A program made the translations under genes and the position numbers. Of a DNA stretch of 5,583 bases, positions 1-5,344 are shown piece by piece (within the stretch, counting starts at the first letter, position 1; each line of letters opens with the position of its first letter). Source of the DNA: Armatimonadota bacterium (GTDB lineage: Bacteria > Armatimonadota > Hebobacteria > CAIYQO01). The notes beneath the pieces were generated by a model, which did not search any database, was not told the origin of the DNA, and saw only the letters and a program-made list of their open reading frames with translations. The stretch lies in the NCBI GenBank assembly GCA_022708765.1, contig JAKIYB010000168.1:2814-8396 (forward strand), read 5' to 3'.

Positions 1-314
1 TGCGCGCCGACGGCCCGCTCACCATGGGCCGCGTCACCGTGTGCCCGAAGGACAATACGCTCGCCGTGGACTACGTGCTGCCGCCCGCCGCCGGCGTGCC
101 TGCCCTCGAACAACTGCGGAAAGAGCGCGGACGCTACTTCCGCCCCGGCACCGACCTGACTACCATCCGCCGCGATGCCGCCCGCGCCCTCCTCGTCCGC
201 GGCTTTCTCGCCGAACCGAAACTCGTCCTCAACGGCACACCCGTCGCCGGCCCCTTCACGAAGATGGCGGTGGACGGCGTGATCTGGTGGCGAGTGCCGA
301 TTGCGGAACCGTGA
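1..314 (+). CDS. C-terminal end of an unrecognised protein (5' truncated by window)
   Basis: An open frame (codons starting at position 3) enters from the left edge and ends at TGA 312-314, giving about 103 visible residues. The first in-frame ATG (24) has no Shine-Dalgarno sequence, and the frame is open before it, so the true start most likely lies upstream of the window. The visible part is soluble-looking: no membrane segment and no cysteine-rich motif. It has an RR-containing basic stretch in the middle and ends in a beta-rich segment (VLNGTPVAGPFTKM, then DGVIWWRVPI) that reads like the last strands of a beta-sandwich or similar domain. I do not recognise the family. The next gene on the same strand starts 54 bases later, so co-transcription with the acyltransferase is possible. 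Confidence in a real coding end is fairly good; there is no functional call. Confidence 0.6.
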   Translation, partial: RADGPLTMGRVTVCPKDNTLAVDYVLPPAAGVPALEQLRKERGRYFRPGTDLTTIRRDAARALLVRGFLAEPKLVLNGTPVAGPFTKMAVDGVIWWRVPIAEP

Positions 315-368
315 GGCGGGAGTTACCGTTGAAAAGGATTTCACGCGGTGAACCTTGAATGAAGCGGC

Positions 369-1571
369 ATGCACGACTTCGATGACACCATGACTTCCCT
401 GGGCATCGCCGAATCGCCCGCCAGTTGGCGCGAGTATTGGGAGGAAGCACAGGCGACATTTCCCGCCGATGGACCCGACTTCCTCACCGACGCATACCTG
501 CGCGAGGTGGCCGCGCTGTGCGACTTTCCGGAGGATATCCTGCCGCCGCTGGCGGCAATGCTGGCGCGGGCGCGGGGGGATGAACGGCTGTCCCGGCTGG
601 CGTGGCTGTGGCGCGTCGTGCTGGATGCGCACCGGGTGGAGGGCGAGATTCGCCGCTGGCCCAGCCCGGCGGGCGAGCCGCTCTTTTCCACCGCGCTGGT
701 GCTGGCGGAGATCCCCGCCATGCTGAAGGGCCATACCGTGCGTGGCATCCCGCTGGAAGTTTCTCGCGCCACGCTGCGCGATCTGCCGTTGTGGATGCGC
801 AACTACCGTCGGCGTTTTGGCGAGTGGGGGTTCGACCGCCTGGGGTGGATGATCTATCATCTCGCCGGCCAACTCTACCGCGTGGGGCGCATGCAGTACA
901 TCCACAAGCCCAATCCCTGGCCAGTGAGCGCGTATCGCCACCGCGAACGCGGCGAGGTCGCGGCCTTCTTCAAGGCGCCGCAGCGCTGCCGCCGCGACGG
1001 CCTGATTGACGGCACCAACGGCGTCACCGACTCCGAGGCCTTCACCGCACTTTTCACTGAAGACGGCGCGCGCATTGCCGGCCATCCGATTACGCGCGCG
1101 GGCTATGTTCAACCCGAACCCGTGACGCTCTCACTGGCGGACTGGCAGCGCGTGTTGTGCCCCGGCGATCCGGTGCTCGACGTGCACATACCCGCTGACG
1201 GCCGCATGGACTACGACGCCTGCGGCGCTTCCGTGCAGGCCGCGCCCGCCTTCTTCGCGCGCCACTTCCCGGAAAAGCCCGCACCCGTCGCCTTCATCTG
1301 TTACACCTGGCTGCTGGACGCGCAATACGCGGCGCTGCTGCCGGCGGAATCGAACATCGTGCGCTGGCAGCGGGAGTTCCACGCCTTCCCGGTGCTTTCC
1401 GACGATCTCGACCCCTTCTTTCGCGTCTTCGACGGCAAACCCACCGACCTGGTCGCCGCCCCGCGCGACACGGCCCTCCGCCGCGCCATGCTCGACACCA
1501 CCCTCGCCGGCAAGCCCGTCCGCTGTGCCGGCGGCTTCATCCTCATTGATGGGATGACATGGGGGCGTTAA
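369..1571 (+). CDS. Acyltransferase domain-containing protein (NAT_N + GNAT_C type)
   Basis: This complete 400-residue protein resembles the two-domain 'acyltransferase domain-containing protein' family, with an N-acyltransferase N-terminal domain and a GNAT-like C-terminal domain. Visible family hallmarks are the mostly helical N-terminal half (about residues 15-165, with many Trp and Arg residues), GRMQYIHKPNPW near 173-184, the YRHRERGEV segment near 189-196, GDPVLDVHIPADG near 266-278, the Cys285/FF 295-296/FP 300-301 region, the TWLLD core (313-317), ESNIVRWQREF (327-337) and a final APRDTALRRAMLD helix (364-376). By family analogy it would transfer an acyl group from acyl-CoA or acyl-ACP to an amine; the substrate is unknown and it should be cytosolic. 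ATG 369 is the first possible start, because an in-frame TGA lies at 360-362. The Shine-Dalgarno is poor. A second ATG at 390 is no better supported. It converges on the minus-strand GlsB-like gene, with a hairpin between them. Confidence 0.85.
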   Translation: MHDFDDTMTSLGIAESPASWREYWEEAQATFPADGPDFLTDAYLREVAALCDFPEDILPPLAAMLARARGDERLSRLAWLWRVVLDAHRVEGEIRRWPSPAGEPLFSTALVLAEIPAMLKGHTVRGIPLEVSRATLRDLPLWMRNYRRRFGEWGFDRLGWMIYHLAGQLYRVGRMQYIHKPNPWPVSAYRHRERGEVAAFFKAPQRCRRDGLIDGTNGVTDSEAFTALFTEDGARIAGHPITRAGYVQPEPVTLSLADWQRVLCPGDPVLDVHIPADGRMDYDACGASVQAAPAFFARHFPEKPAPVAFICYTWLLDAQYAALLPAESNIVRWQREFHAFPVLSDDLDPFFRVFDGKPTDLVAAPRDTALRRAMLDTTLAGKPVRCAGGFILIDGMTWGR

Positions 1572-1589
1572 TTTTTTCCTTTGAGCAAG

Positions 1590-1633
1590 GCGCCCTCCCC
1601 GCCGTGTCACGAGAACCCGGACAGGGAGGGCGC
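1590..1633. terminator. Hairpin between convergent genes, possible terminator without a U-tract
   Basis: A perfect 10-bp inverted repeat, GCGCCCTCCC (1590-1599) and GGGAGGGCGC (1624-1633), encloses a 24-base loop. TGTC (1605-1608) and GACA (1620-1623) inside the loop could extend the pairing past a bulge. It sits just after the acyltransferase stop (1571) and just after the minus-strand GlsB-like stop (1647), where a bidirectional terminator would be expected. There is no T-run on the 3' side in either direction: the T-rich stretch at 1572-1577 is on the 5' side for + transcripts and reads as A's for - transcripts. It is therefore not a classical intrinsic terminator. It could be a 3'-end-stabilising hairpin. 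Confidence 0.45.
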
Positions 1634-1640
1634 GTGCCAT

Positions 1641-1655
1641 ATGCCGTTACGGCAT
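1641..1655. repeat. Small perfect hairpin over the GlsB-like stop codon
   Basis: ATGCCG (1641-1646) and CGGCAT (1650-1655) pair perfectly around TTA (1647-1649), which is the TAA stop of the minus-strand GlsB-like gene. Together with the larger stem at 1590-1633 it makes a double-hairpin 3' end for that transcript. It is short and could be coincidental. Confidence 0.35.
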
Positions 1656-1904
1656 GGTCGCCGGCCGGCGGAAAGCCCGCAGGATAGCGATGAGAATCAC
1701 CGCCCCGACGACGGCAAGCAGCAGGCTTACCAGGTTGAAACCGGTGATGCCCACACCGAGCAGCAGGCTGCCCAGCCAGCCTCCGAGCAGGGCGCCGACG
1801 ATGCCGATGAGGATATCTCCCAGCAGGCCTTGCCGCGACCCCATGATGACACTGGCGATCCACCCGGCCAGCGCCCCGAAAATGATCCACAACAGGATGT
1901 TCAT
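1647..1904 (-). CDS. GlsB/YeaQ/YmgE-family membrane protein, copy 2 of a tandem pair
   Basis: This 85-residue, almost entirely hydrophobic protein is of the GlsB/YeaQ/YmgE family (annotated as 'transglycosylase-associated protein', a name that does not prove enzyme activity). Three membrane helices can be seen, at about residues 2-21, 29-51 and 58-76. The family pattern is present: MNILLWIIFGALAGW, a short RQG turn (24-26), GDILIGIVGALLGGWLG with its GxxxG-like glycines, GITGFNL, and a basic C-terminus (LRAFRRPATMP). It is expected in the cytoplasmic membrane; such genes are often stress-induced, but the molecular function is unknown. The start at 1904 is set by GGAGG (1910-1914) with a 5-base gap, and by exact alignment with the upstream copy. 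The frame stays open further upstream, but that extension runs through the other paralogue out of frame and is not real. It is the same length as the upstream copy and lies 50 bases after it, so they were probably duplicated and co-transcribed. Confidence 0.9.
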   Translation of the reverse strand: MNILLWIIFGALAGWIASVIMGSRQGLLGDILIGIVGALLGGWLGSLLLGVGITGFNLVSLLLAVVGAVILIAILRAFRRPATMP

Positions 1905-1954
1905 ACCGACCTCCGTTTCCGCGATTGATGCCGTGATGCCGGGCCGCGGCTCGA

Positions 1955-2212
1955 TCAGGTCCGCGCGCCTCGGAATGCCCGTAGGAGAGCGATGAGAATG
2001 ACGGCTCCCAGCACGGCGACGAACAGGCTCCACAGGTTGAAGCCGGTGATGCCCGCCCCACCGAGCAGGTTGAAAAGAAACCCGCCCAGCAGCGCCCCCA
2101 CGATGCCAATGAGCACATCGGCCAGGCATCCCTGCCGCGCGTTCGTGCCCATCAGAATGCTGGCCAACCACCCGGCAATGCCGCCCAGGATGATCCACAA
2201 GAGAATATTCAT
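1955..2212 (-). CDS. GlsB/YeaQ/YmgE-family membrane protein, copy 1 of a tandem pair
   Basis: This is an 85-residue paralogue of the next gene downstream, with about 59 identities over about 80 aligned positions by eye. It has the same three-helix plan: MNILLWIILGGIAGW, then a turn that is two residues longer (TNARQG instead of SRQG), VLIGIVGALLGGFLF, GITGFNL, AVILIALLRAF and a short basic tail. The location is the inner membrane; the function is unknown beyond the family's envelope/stress association. An ATG 21 bases upstream (2233) would add MARVEVV. However, a GGAGG Shine-Dalgarno (2218-2222) lies inside that extension, 5 bases before ATG 2212, and 2212 matches the start of the paralogue, so 2212 is chosen. 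It should be the first gene of a two-gene unit; I see no internal promoter in the 50-base gap. I found no convincing sigma70 promoter in 2213-2304. Confidence 0.9.
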   Translation of the reverse strand: MNILLWIILGGIAGWLASILMGTNARQGCLADVLIGIVGALLGGFLFNLLGGAGITGFNLWSLFVAVLGAVILIALLRAFRGART

Positions 2213-2304
2213 CACCACCTCCACGCGTGCCATCCCTATCGTTGACGCGTCTGATGGCGGATATGTCCGGCTCGTGCGCGCATCTCAGTACAGCACCAAC
2301 GACG

Positions 2305-2334
2305 CGGCCCCCGCTCCGGCAAGAGCGGGGGCCG
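2305..2334 (-). terminator. Strong GC-rich hairpin downstream of the acyl-CoA dehydrogenase
   Basis: A perfect 11-bp inverted repeat, CGGCCCCCGCT (2305-2315) and AGCGGGGGCCG (2324-2334), has an 8-base loop. It lies about 30 bases past the stop of the minus-strand acyl-CoA dehydrogenase and about 90 bases before the GlsB-like pair. The sequence following on the minus strand (CGTCGTTGGTGC) has no U-run, so it is a high-stability stem without the classical tail, as is common in GC-rich bacteria. It most likely ends or insulates the dehydrogenase transcript. Confidence 0.6.
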
Positions 2335-2349
2335 TCCAACATCCGGCAT

Positions 2350-2368
2350 TAACCATCCAGCATGGTTA
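2350..2368 (-). repeat. Hairpin enclosing the acyl-CoA dehydrogenase stop codon
   Basis: TAACCAT (2350-2356) and ATGGTTA (2362-2368) form a perfect 7-bp stem with a 5-base loop. The TAA stop of the dehydrogenase (2368-2366 on the minus strand) is the first part of the stem in the mRNA. It precedes the GC-rich hairpin at 2305-2334, so the mRNA 3' end carries two stems in series. Confidence 0.45.
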
Positions 2369-3532
2369 CGACCGGTGCAGTTCCTGAATCAGGATGCGTC
2401 CAATTTCGTCGCGCTGGATCTGGTTGGTGCCCTCGTAGATCTGGGTGATCTTGGCGTCGCGCATGTATTTTTCGATGGGATACTCGCGCATGTAGCCGTG
2501 ACCACCGAAGACCTGGATGGCGTCCACCGTCACCTGCATGGCGACGTCCGAGGCGAAGCACTTGCTCATCGCGGAGTAGATCGTCGGGCGCACGCCGGGG
2601 TTGTTGTCAATGTGGCGGGCGGTGGCGTAGACCAGCGCGCGCGCGGCCTCGATCTTCATCGCCATGTCGGCGAGCATGAAACGCACGCCCTGGAAGCTGG
2701 AAACGGGCACGTCGAACTGCTTGCGCGTACTGGCAAACTCCACCGCCAGGTCCAGCGCGCCGGCGGCGATGCCCACCGCCTGCGCGGCCACGCCCGGGCG
2801 CGAGGTGTCAAAGGTCTTCATCGCGGTGATGAAGCCGGTGCCCTCGCGACCGAGGAGTTGATCCTTATGCACGCGGCAATCCTGGAAGACCAGTTCGCGA
2901 GTGGCGCTGGCGCGAATGCCCAGCTTATCTTCTTTCTTGCCGAAGGTGAAGCCCGGCGTGTCTTTGTCCACGATGAAGGCGGAGATGCCGCGAGCGCCTT
3001 TGTTCGGGTCGGTGACCGCGAAGACGGTGTAGACTTCCGCCTCGCCGCCGTTGGTGATCCACTGCTTCGTGCCGTTGAGGATATAGTAGTCGCCGTCCTT
3101 CACCGCGCGGGTGGTCATCCCCGCCACGTTGGAGCCCGCGTTCGCCTCGGTGAGGCCAAACGCCGCGAGCTTCTTCCCCGCGGCGATATCGGGCAAATAC
3201 TTTTCCTTCTGCGCCTCGGAGCCGGAGATGATGATCGGCAGCGTGCCCAGGCCGGTGGCGGCGAAGGCCAGCGAAATGCCGCCGCACGCCTTGGACAGCT
3301 CCTCGGCGACGATCACCATATTCATGATTGGCGATGAGCCGCCCAGGCCGCCGTATTGCTCATCAATATAGACGCCGCACATGTCCGCCGCCGCCAGCGC
3401 CTTCACCACTTCCCAGGGGAATTCCCCGGTCTCGTCGCAGTGGGCGGCAATCGGGCGGATTTTCTTCTCCGCGATCTCGCGCGCGCAGTCCCGAATGAAG
3501 GTTTGTTCTTCGGTGAAACCGTAATCGAGCAT
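2366..3532 (-). CDS. Acyl-CoA dehydrogenase (short/medium-chain-like, FAD-dependent)
   Basis: This 388-residue protein has the usual length for the family. It oxidises acyl-CoA to trans-2-enoyl-CoA with FAD and passes electrons to electron-transfer flavoprotein, in beta-oxidation or branched-chain amino acid catabolism; it is cytosolic. Domains in order: an all-helical N-terminal domain (about 5-117, with YGGLGGSSP), a beta domain with the first family signature FGLTEANAGSN (125-135; the final residue is usually Asp) and WITNGG (158-163), then the C-terminal helical bundle with TRKQFDVPVSSFQ (269-281), FGGHGYMREYP (342-352) and IYEGTNQIQR (365-374). Glu367 in YEGT is at the catalytic-base position of short- and medium-chain enzymes (Glu367 in Megasphaera butyryl-CoA dehydrogenase). 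ATG 3532 is chosen because AGGAG lies 6 bases upstream and the protein then begins LDYGFTEEQ as family members do; a 34-residue upstream extension in frame is rejected. Chain length is not decidable by eye. No ETF genes are in the window. Confidence 0.95.
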   Translation of the reverse strand: MLDYGFTEEQTFIRDCAREIAEKKIRPIAAHCDETGEFPWEVVKALAAADMCGVYIDEQYGGLGGSSPIMNMVIVAEELSKACGGISLAFAATGLGTLPIIISGSEAQKEKYLPDIAAGKKLAAFGLTEANAGSNVAGMTTRAVKDGDYYILNGTKQWITNGGEAEVYTVFAVTDPNKGARGISAFIVDKDTPGFTFGKKEDKLGIRASATRELVFQDCRVHKDQLLGREGTGFITAMKTFDTSRPGVAAQAVGIAAGALDLAVEFASTRKQFDVPVSSFQGVRFMLADMAMKIEAARALVYATARHIDNNPGVRPTIYSAMSKCFASDVAMQVTVDAIQVFGGHGYMREYPIEKYMRDAKITQIYEGTNQIQRDEIGRILIQELHRS

Positions 3533-3547
3533 GGTTCTCTCCTGAAG

Positions 3548-3562
3548 GACGGCAGTGCCGTC
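3548..3562. promoter_or_regulatory. Perfect 7+1+7 palindrome in the acyl-CoA dehydrogenase leader
   Basis: GACGGCAGTGCCGTC is an exact dyad with one central base. It lies between the predicted dehydrogenase promoter and its ribosome site (AGGAG at 3539-3543), about 20-35 bases past the predicted transcription start. It could be a repressor operator or an mRNA hairpin next to the ribosome site. The sequence does not match an operator that I can name. Confidence 0.4.
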
Positions 3563-3572
3563 AGCAGTGGGT

Positions 3573-3589
3573 GTGTGAGCGAATCGCAC
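3573..3589. promoter_or_regulatory. Imperfect dyad at the predicted transcription start of the dehydrogenase
   Basis: GTGTGA (3573-3578) and TCGCAC (3584-3589) form an inverted repeat with one mismatch and a 5-base spacer. The site begins next to the -10 box at 3591-3596 and covers the expected start point, which is a typical place for a repressor. It loosely resembles many helix-turn-helix regulator sites, and short dyads arise by chance, so this is weak. Confidence 0.25.
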
Positions 3590-3590
3590 T

Positions 3591-3619
3591 AGTATAACGA
3601 AAGGAGAGGCTGGCGTCAA
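3591..3619 (-). promoter_or_regulatory. Sigma70-type promoter of the acyl-CoA dehydrogenase
   Basis: On the minus strand TTGACG (3619-3614) and TATACT (3596-3591) are separated by exactly 17 bases, matching 5 of 6 positions at each box. Transcription would start near 3583-3585, giving a leader of about 50 bases before ATG 3532. This is the only clear promoter match I found in the window, and it stands out because the surrounding DNA is GC-rich. No comparable plus-strand promoter for the divergent reductase was found; TATTCT (3670-3675) has no convincing -35 partner. Confidence 0.7.
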
Positions 3620-3704
3620 AATCGCAACCGGCACGCCGCCGACAAGGACTCTCGCCCTTTCCCGGCGAATATTCTGACACGCTTATCGGAAATGAGGTTT
3701 GTTC

Positions 3705-4787
3705 ATGCGGTATCGGCCATTGGGGAAAACGGGGTTGCAAGTGTCGGCGCTGGCGATGGGATGCATGCGCCTGCCGGAGCACGATCCGGAACTGGCGGCG
3801 CGGGTGGTGGACGCGGCCATCGCCGCCGGGGTGAACTACTTTGAGACCACGCGCGGGTATATCAACGGCAAGTGCCAGCACCTGACGGCCGGGGGGCTGA
3901 AGGGGCGCAGCCGGGGATTAATCGTCAGCGGCAAGGCGGGCATCAGCGCTGAGACAACCGCCGACAGCTACCGCGAAGAGATTGATCTGCAGATGCAAAT
4001 CCTCGGCGTGGACTACCTGGAGTTTTTCCAGGTGGGCTGGTTCAGCCTGGACCGGCTGGAGATGATCACAAAGAAGGGCGGCGCGCTGGAGGCGCTGGAC
4101 AAAGCGCGCGCCGAGGGACTGATCCGTCATATCGGCTTCACCGGGCATGACAAGCCGGAGAATTATCGCAAACTGATCGAGACCGGGCTTTTCGACAGCT
4201 TTACCATCCCCTACAACATGCTCAACCGCGCCTATGCGCCGGTCATCGCCCGCGCCGGCGAGTTGGGCGTGGGGGTGATTGCCATGTGCCCGGTGGCGGG
4301 CGGCATGCTCTCCGCGCCGGCGCCGCAATTGCAGGCGCTCATCCCCGGCGGGGCGCAGACCACCGCCGCCGCCGCGCTGCAGTTCGTACTGGCGAATCCC
4401 CACGTGAGCTGCGCCTGCAGCGGCATGAACACGCTGGAGATGCTGGCGGAGAACGTGGAGACGGTGAACGCCTTTCAGGGCGCCGACCACGCGCAGATGG
4501 ACGCCATCCTCGACGAGTTCGCCGCGCTCGGCCAGCAGTTCTGCACCGCCTGCGGCTACTGCATGGATTGTCCCAGCGGTGTGGATATCCCCGGCAATTT
4601 CCGCCTGTATAACTACGCGAAGGTCTACGGCCTGCTGGACTGGGCCGCCGGCCAATACGCGGCCATGGACCCGACCAAGCGCGCCGCCGCCTGCACGCAG
4701 TGCGGCGCCTGCGAGCCAAAGTGCCCGAACACGCTGCCGGTGATTGACCAGCTCGCCGAGGTGGCGGCGGCGCTGGGGCGGGAATAA
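3705..4787 (+). CDS. Aldo/keto reductase with C-terminal 2x[4Fe-4S] ferredoxin-like domain
   Basis: This 360-residue protein is an aldo/keto reductase TIM barrel (about 1-265) fused to a ferredoxin-like tail. The N-terminus MRYRPLGKTGLQVSALAMGCMRLP is typical for the family, with Gly/Thr-rich strand 1. Conserved barrel features include AAGVNYFETTRGY (41-52), IVSGKAG (73-79), GLIRHIGFTGHD (138-149), PYNMLNRA (169-176) and GVGVIAMCPVAGG (188-200). Eight tail cysteines form CxxCxxCxxCP (280, 283, 286, 289) and CxxCxxCxxxCP (330, 333, 336, 340), which should bind two 4Fe-4S clusters and allow electron exchange with ferredoxin-like partners. Tetrad positions read Glu47 (usual Asp), Tyr52, Lys77 and Gln109 (usual His; FFQVGW). 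The substrate is unknown; it is cytosolic. ATG 3705 is chosen over TTG 3699 because GAGG (3694-3697) is 7 bases upstream of it. It is divergent from the dehydrogenase. Confidence 0.9.
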   Translation: MRYRPLGKTGLQVSALAMGCMRLPEHDPELAARVVDAAIAAGVNYFETTRGYINGKCQHLTAGGLKGRSRGLIVSGKAGISAETTADSYREEIDLQMQILGVDYLEFFQVGWFSLDRLEMITKKGGALEALDKARAEGLIRHIGFTGHDKPENYRKLIETGLFDSFTIPYNMLNRAYAPVIARAGELGVGVIAMCPVAGGMLSAPAPQLQALIPGGAQTTAAAALQFVLANPHVSCACSGMNTLEMLAENVETVNAFQGADHAQMDAILDEFAALGQQFCTACGYCMDCPSGVDIPGNFRLYNYAKVYGLLDWAAGQYAAMDPTKRAAACTQCGACEPKCPNTLPVIDQLAEVAAALGRE

Positions 4788-4815
4788 AGGGGCGCCATGT
4801 GGAATAACGGAATAA
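4781..4815 (+). repeat. Three GGAATAA heptamers around the reductase stop
   Basis: GGAATAA occurs at 4781-4787 (containing the reductase stop codon), 4801-4807 and 4809-4815, in the 65-base gap before the PAS gene. A short hairpin GCGG-TCTT-CCGC follows at 4816-4827. No known element matches; it may be chance or a local slippage product. Confidence 0.3.
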
Positions 4816-4852
4816 GCGGTCTTCCGCACGCTTGACGGCAGAGGAGCCTATC

Positions 4853-5344
4853 ATGCACGGGATAAGCGGGGAATCGGCGCGGGCAATTCTCGACCACCTG
4901 TACGACGCGGTCTACGCGGTGGCGCCGGACCTGACCATCAGCTACTGGAACAGCAGCGCGGAGGCGCTGACCGGATATGCCTCATCAGAGATGGTCGGGC
5001 AGCTCTGCACCAGCCTGGTGTTGATGCACGTAGACGAGCACGGCCGCCCGCTCTTCGCCGAGAGCAGCCCGCTGGAGCAGACGCTGCGCGATGGGGAGAC
5101 CCGCGACGCTCACGCCTTTCTGCACCATAAGGACGGCCACCGCATTCCCGTCTACGCGCGGGTGACGCCGATGCGCGACGACGCGGGCGCCATTTGCGGC
5201 GCGGTGGAGATCCTCAGCGACGACAGTGCCTGGCATGCCTCGCAGCGCCTGCTGCGGCGGCGACGCCCGCCGCCTGCTGGAAAGCCGCATGGGCGAGTGG
5301 ACGCGCTACGGCGTGCTCTTCAGCGTGCTCACCGTGGATATTGA
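4853..5344 (+). CDS. PAS-domain N-terminal half of a broken PAS-GGDEF signalling protein
   Basis: This open frame encodes 163 residues. A PAS sensor domain covers about 10-125: ILDHLYDAVYAVAPDLTISYW, an NSSAEALTGYASSEMVG core, and the C-terminal beta strands HHKDGHRIPVYARVTPMRDDAG and ICGAVEILSDD. This pattern is typical of cytosolic PAS sensors joined to diguanylate cyclases. After about residue 131 (SQR) the frame turns into an Arg/Pro-rich stretch ending at TGA 5342-5344, with no family resemblance, while a GGDEF domain continues in another frame. Hence the real protein was PAS-GGDEF and this is its front part, or a stand-alone PAS remnant. AGGAG (4842-4846) sits 6 bases before ATG 4853, which is preferred over TTG 4832. 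There are no membrane helices. The gap from the reductase is 65 bases on the same strand, so co-transcription is possible. Confidence 0.75.
   Translation: MHGISGESARAILDHLYDAVYAVAPDLTISYWNSSAEALTGYASSEMVGQLCTSLVLMHVDEHGRPLFAESSPLEQTLRDGETRDAHAFLHHKDGHRIPVYARVTPMRDDAGAICGAVEILSDDSAWHASQRLLRRRRPPPAGKPHGRVDALRRALQRAHRGY
5246..5279 (+). repeat. Direct repeats CGCCTGCTG at the PAS/GGDEF frame junction
   Basis: CGCCTGCTG occurs at 5246-5254 and 5271-5279, 25 bases apart, flanking a CGG/CGC-rich stretch. It lies exactly where the PAS frame loses resemblance and the GGDEF frame begins, so slippage, deletion or mis-assembly between low-complexity copies is a plausible cause of the break. Confidence 0.5.

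Larger units (their letters stand above)
1647..2222 (-). repeat. Tandem gene duplication of a GlsB-like unit
   Basis: Two consecutive units of about 300 bases each contain a GGAGG ribosome site, a 5-base spacer, an 85-codon GlsB-like gene and a short 3' stretch. Both start MNILLWII, share the IGIVGALLGG and GITGFNL blocks, and differ by a two-residue indel in the first loop and by mostly conservative changes within the helices. The divergence shows the duplication is not recent. The retained lengths and key motifs suggest both copies are functional. Confidence 0.8.

Noticed and set aside
1571..1580. T-run after the acyltransferase stop as an intrinsic terminator tail
   Set aside because: The T-run precedes the hairpin and does not follow it, so it cannot act as the tail of that stem.
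1647..2342. 231-residue minus-strand frame that would extend the second GlsB-like gene upstream
   Set aside because: The extra 146 residues read the first paralogue out of frame. The GGAGG site and MNILLWII start at 1904 match the other copy exactly.
2375..3337. 320-residue open frame on the plus strand, antisense to the acyl-CoA dehydrogenase
   Set aside because: It lies wholly inside a strongly conserved gene, and its composition (Gly/Ala/His/Arg/Asp-rich, no recognisable motif) is that of a GC-rich antisense shadow.
3593..3598. TATAAC on the plus strand as a -10 box for the divergent reductase
   Set aside because: No -35 match lies 16-18 bases upstream. The same bases are better explained as the reverse of the minus-strand TATACT box.
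3918..4829. 303-residue minus-strand frame opposite the aldo/keto reductase
   Set aside because: The plus-strand frame has a complete reductase with all cluster cysteines. The antisense product is low-complexity and rich in Ala, Arg and His.
5228..5290. Programmed ribosomal frameshift joining PAS and GGDEF
   Set aside because: There is no slippery heptamer or recognisable +1 shift site, and the conserved linker and LTGL motif are missing, which a frameshift would not explain.
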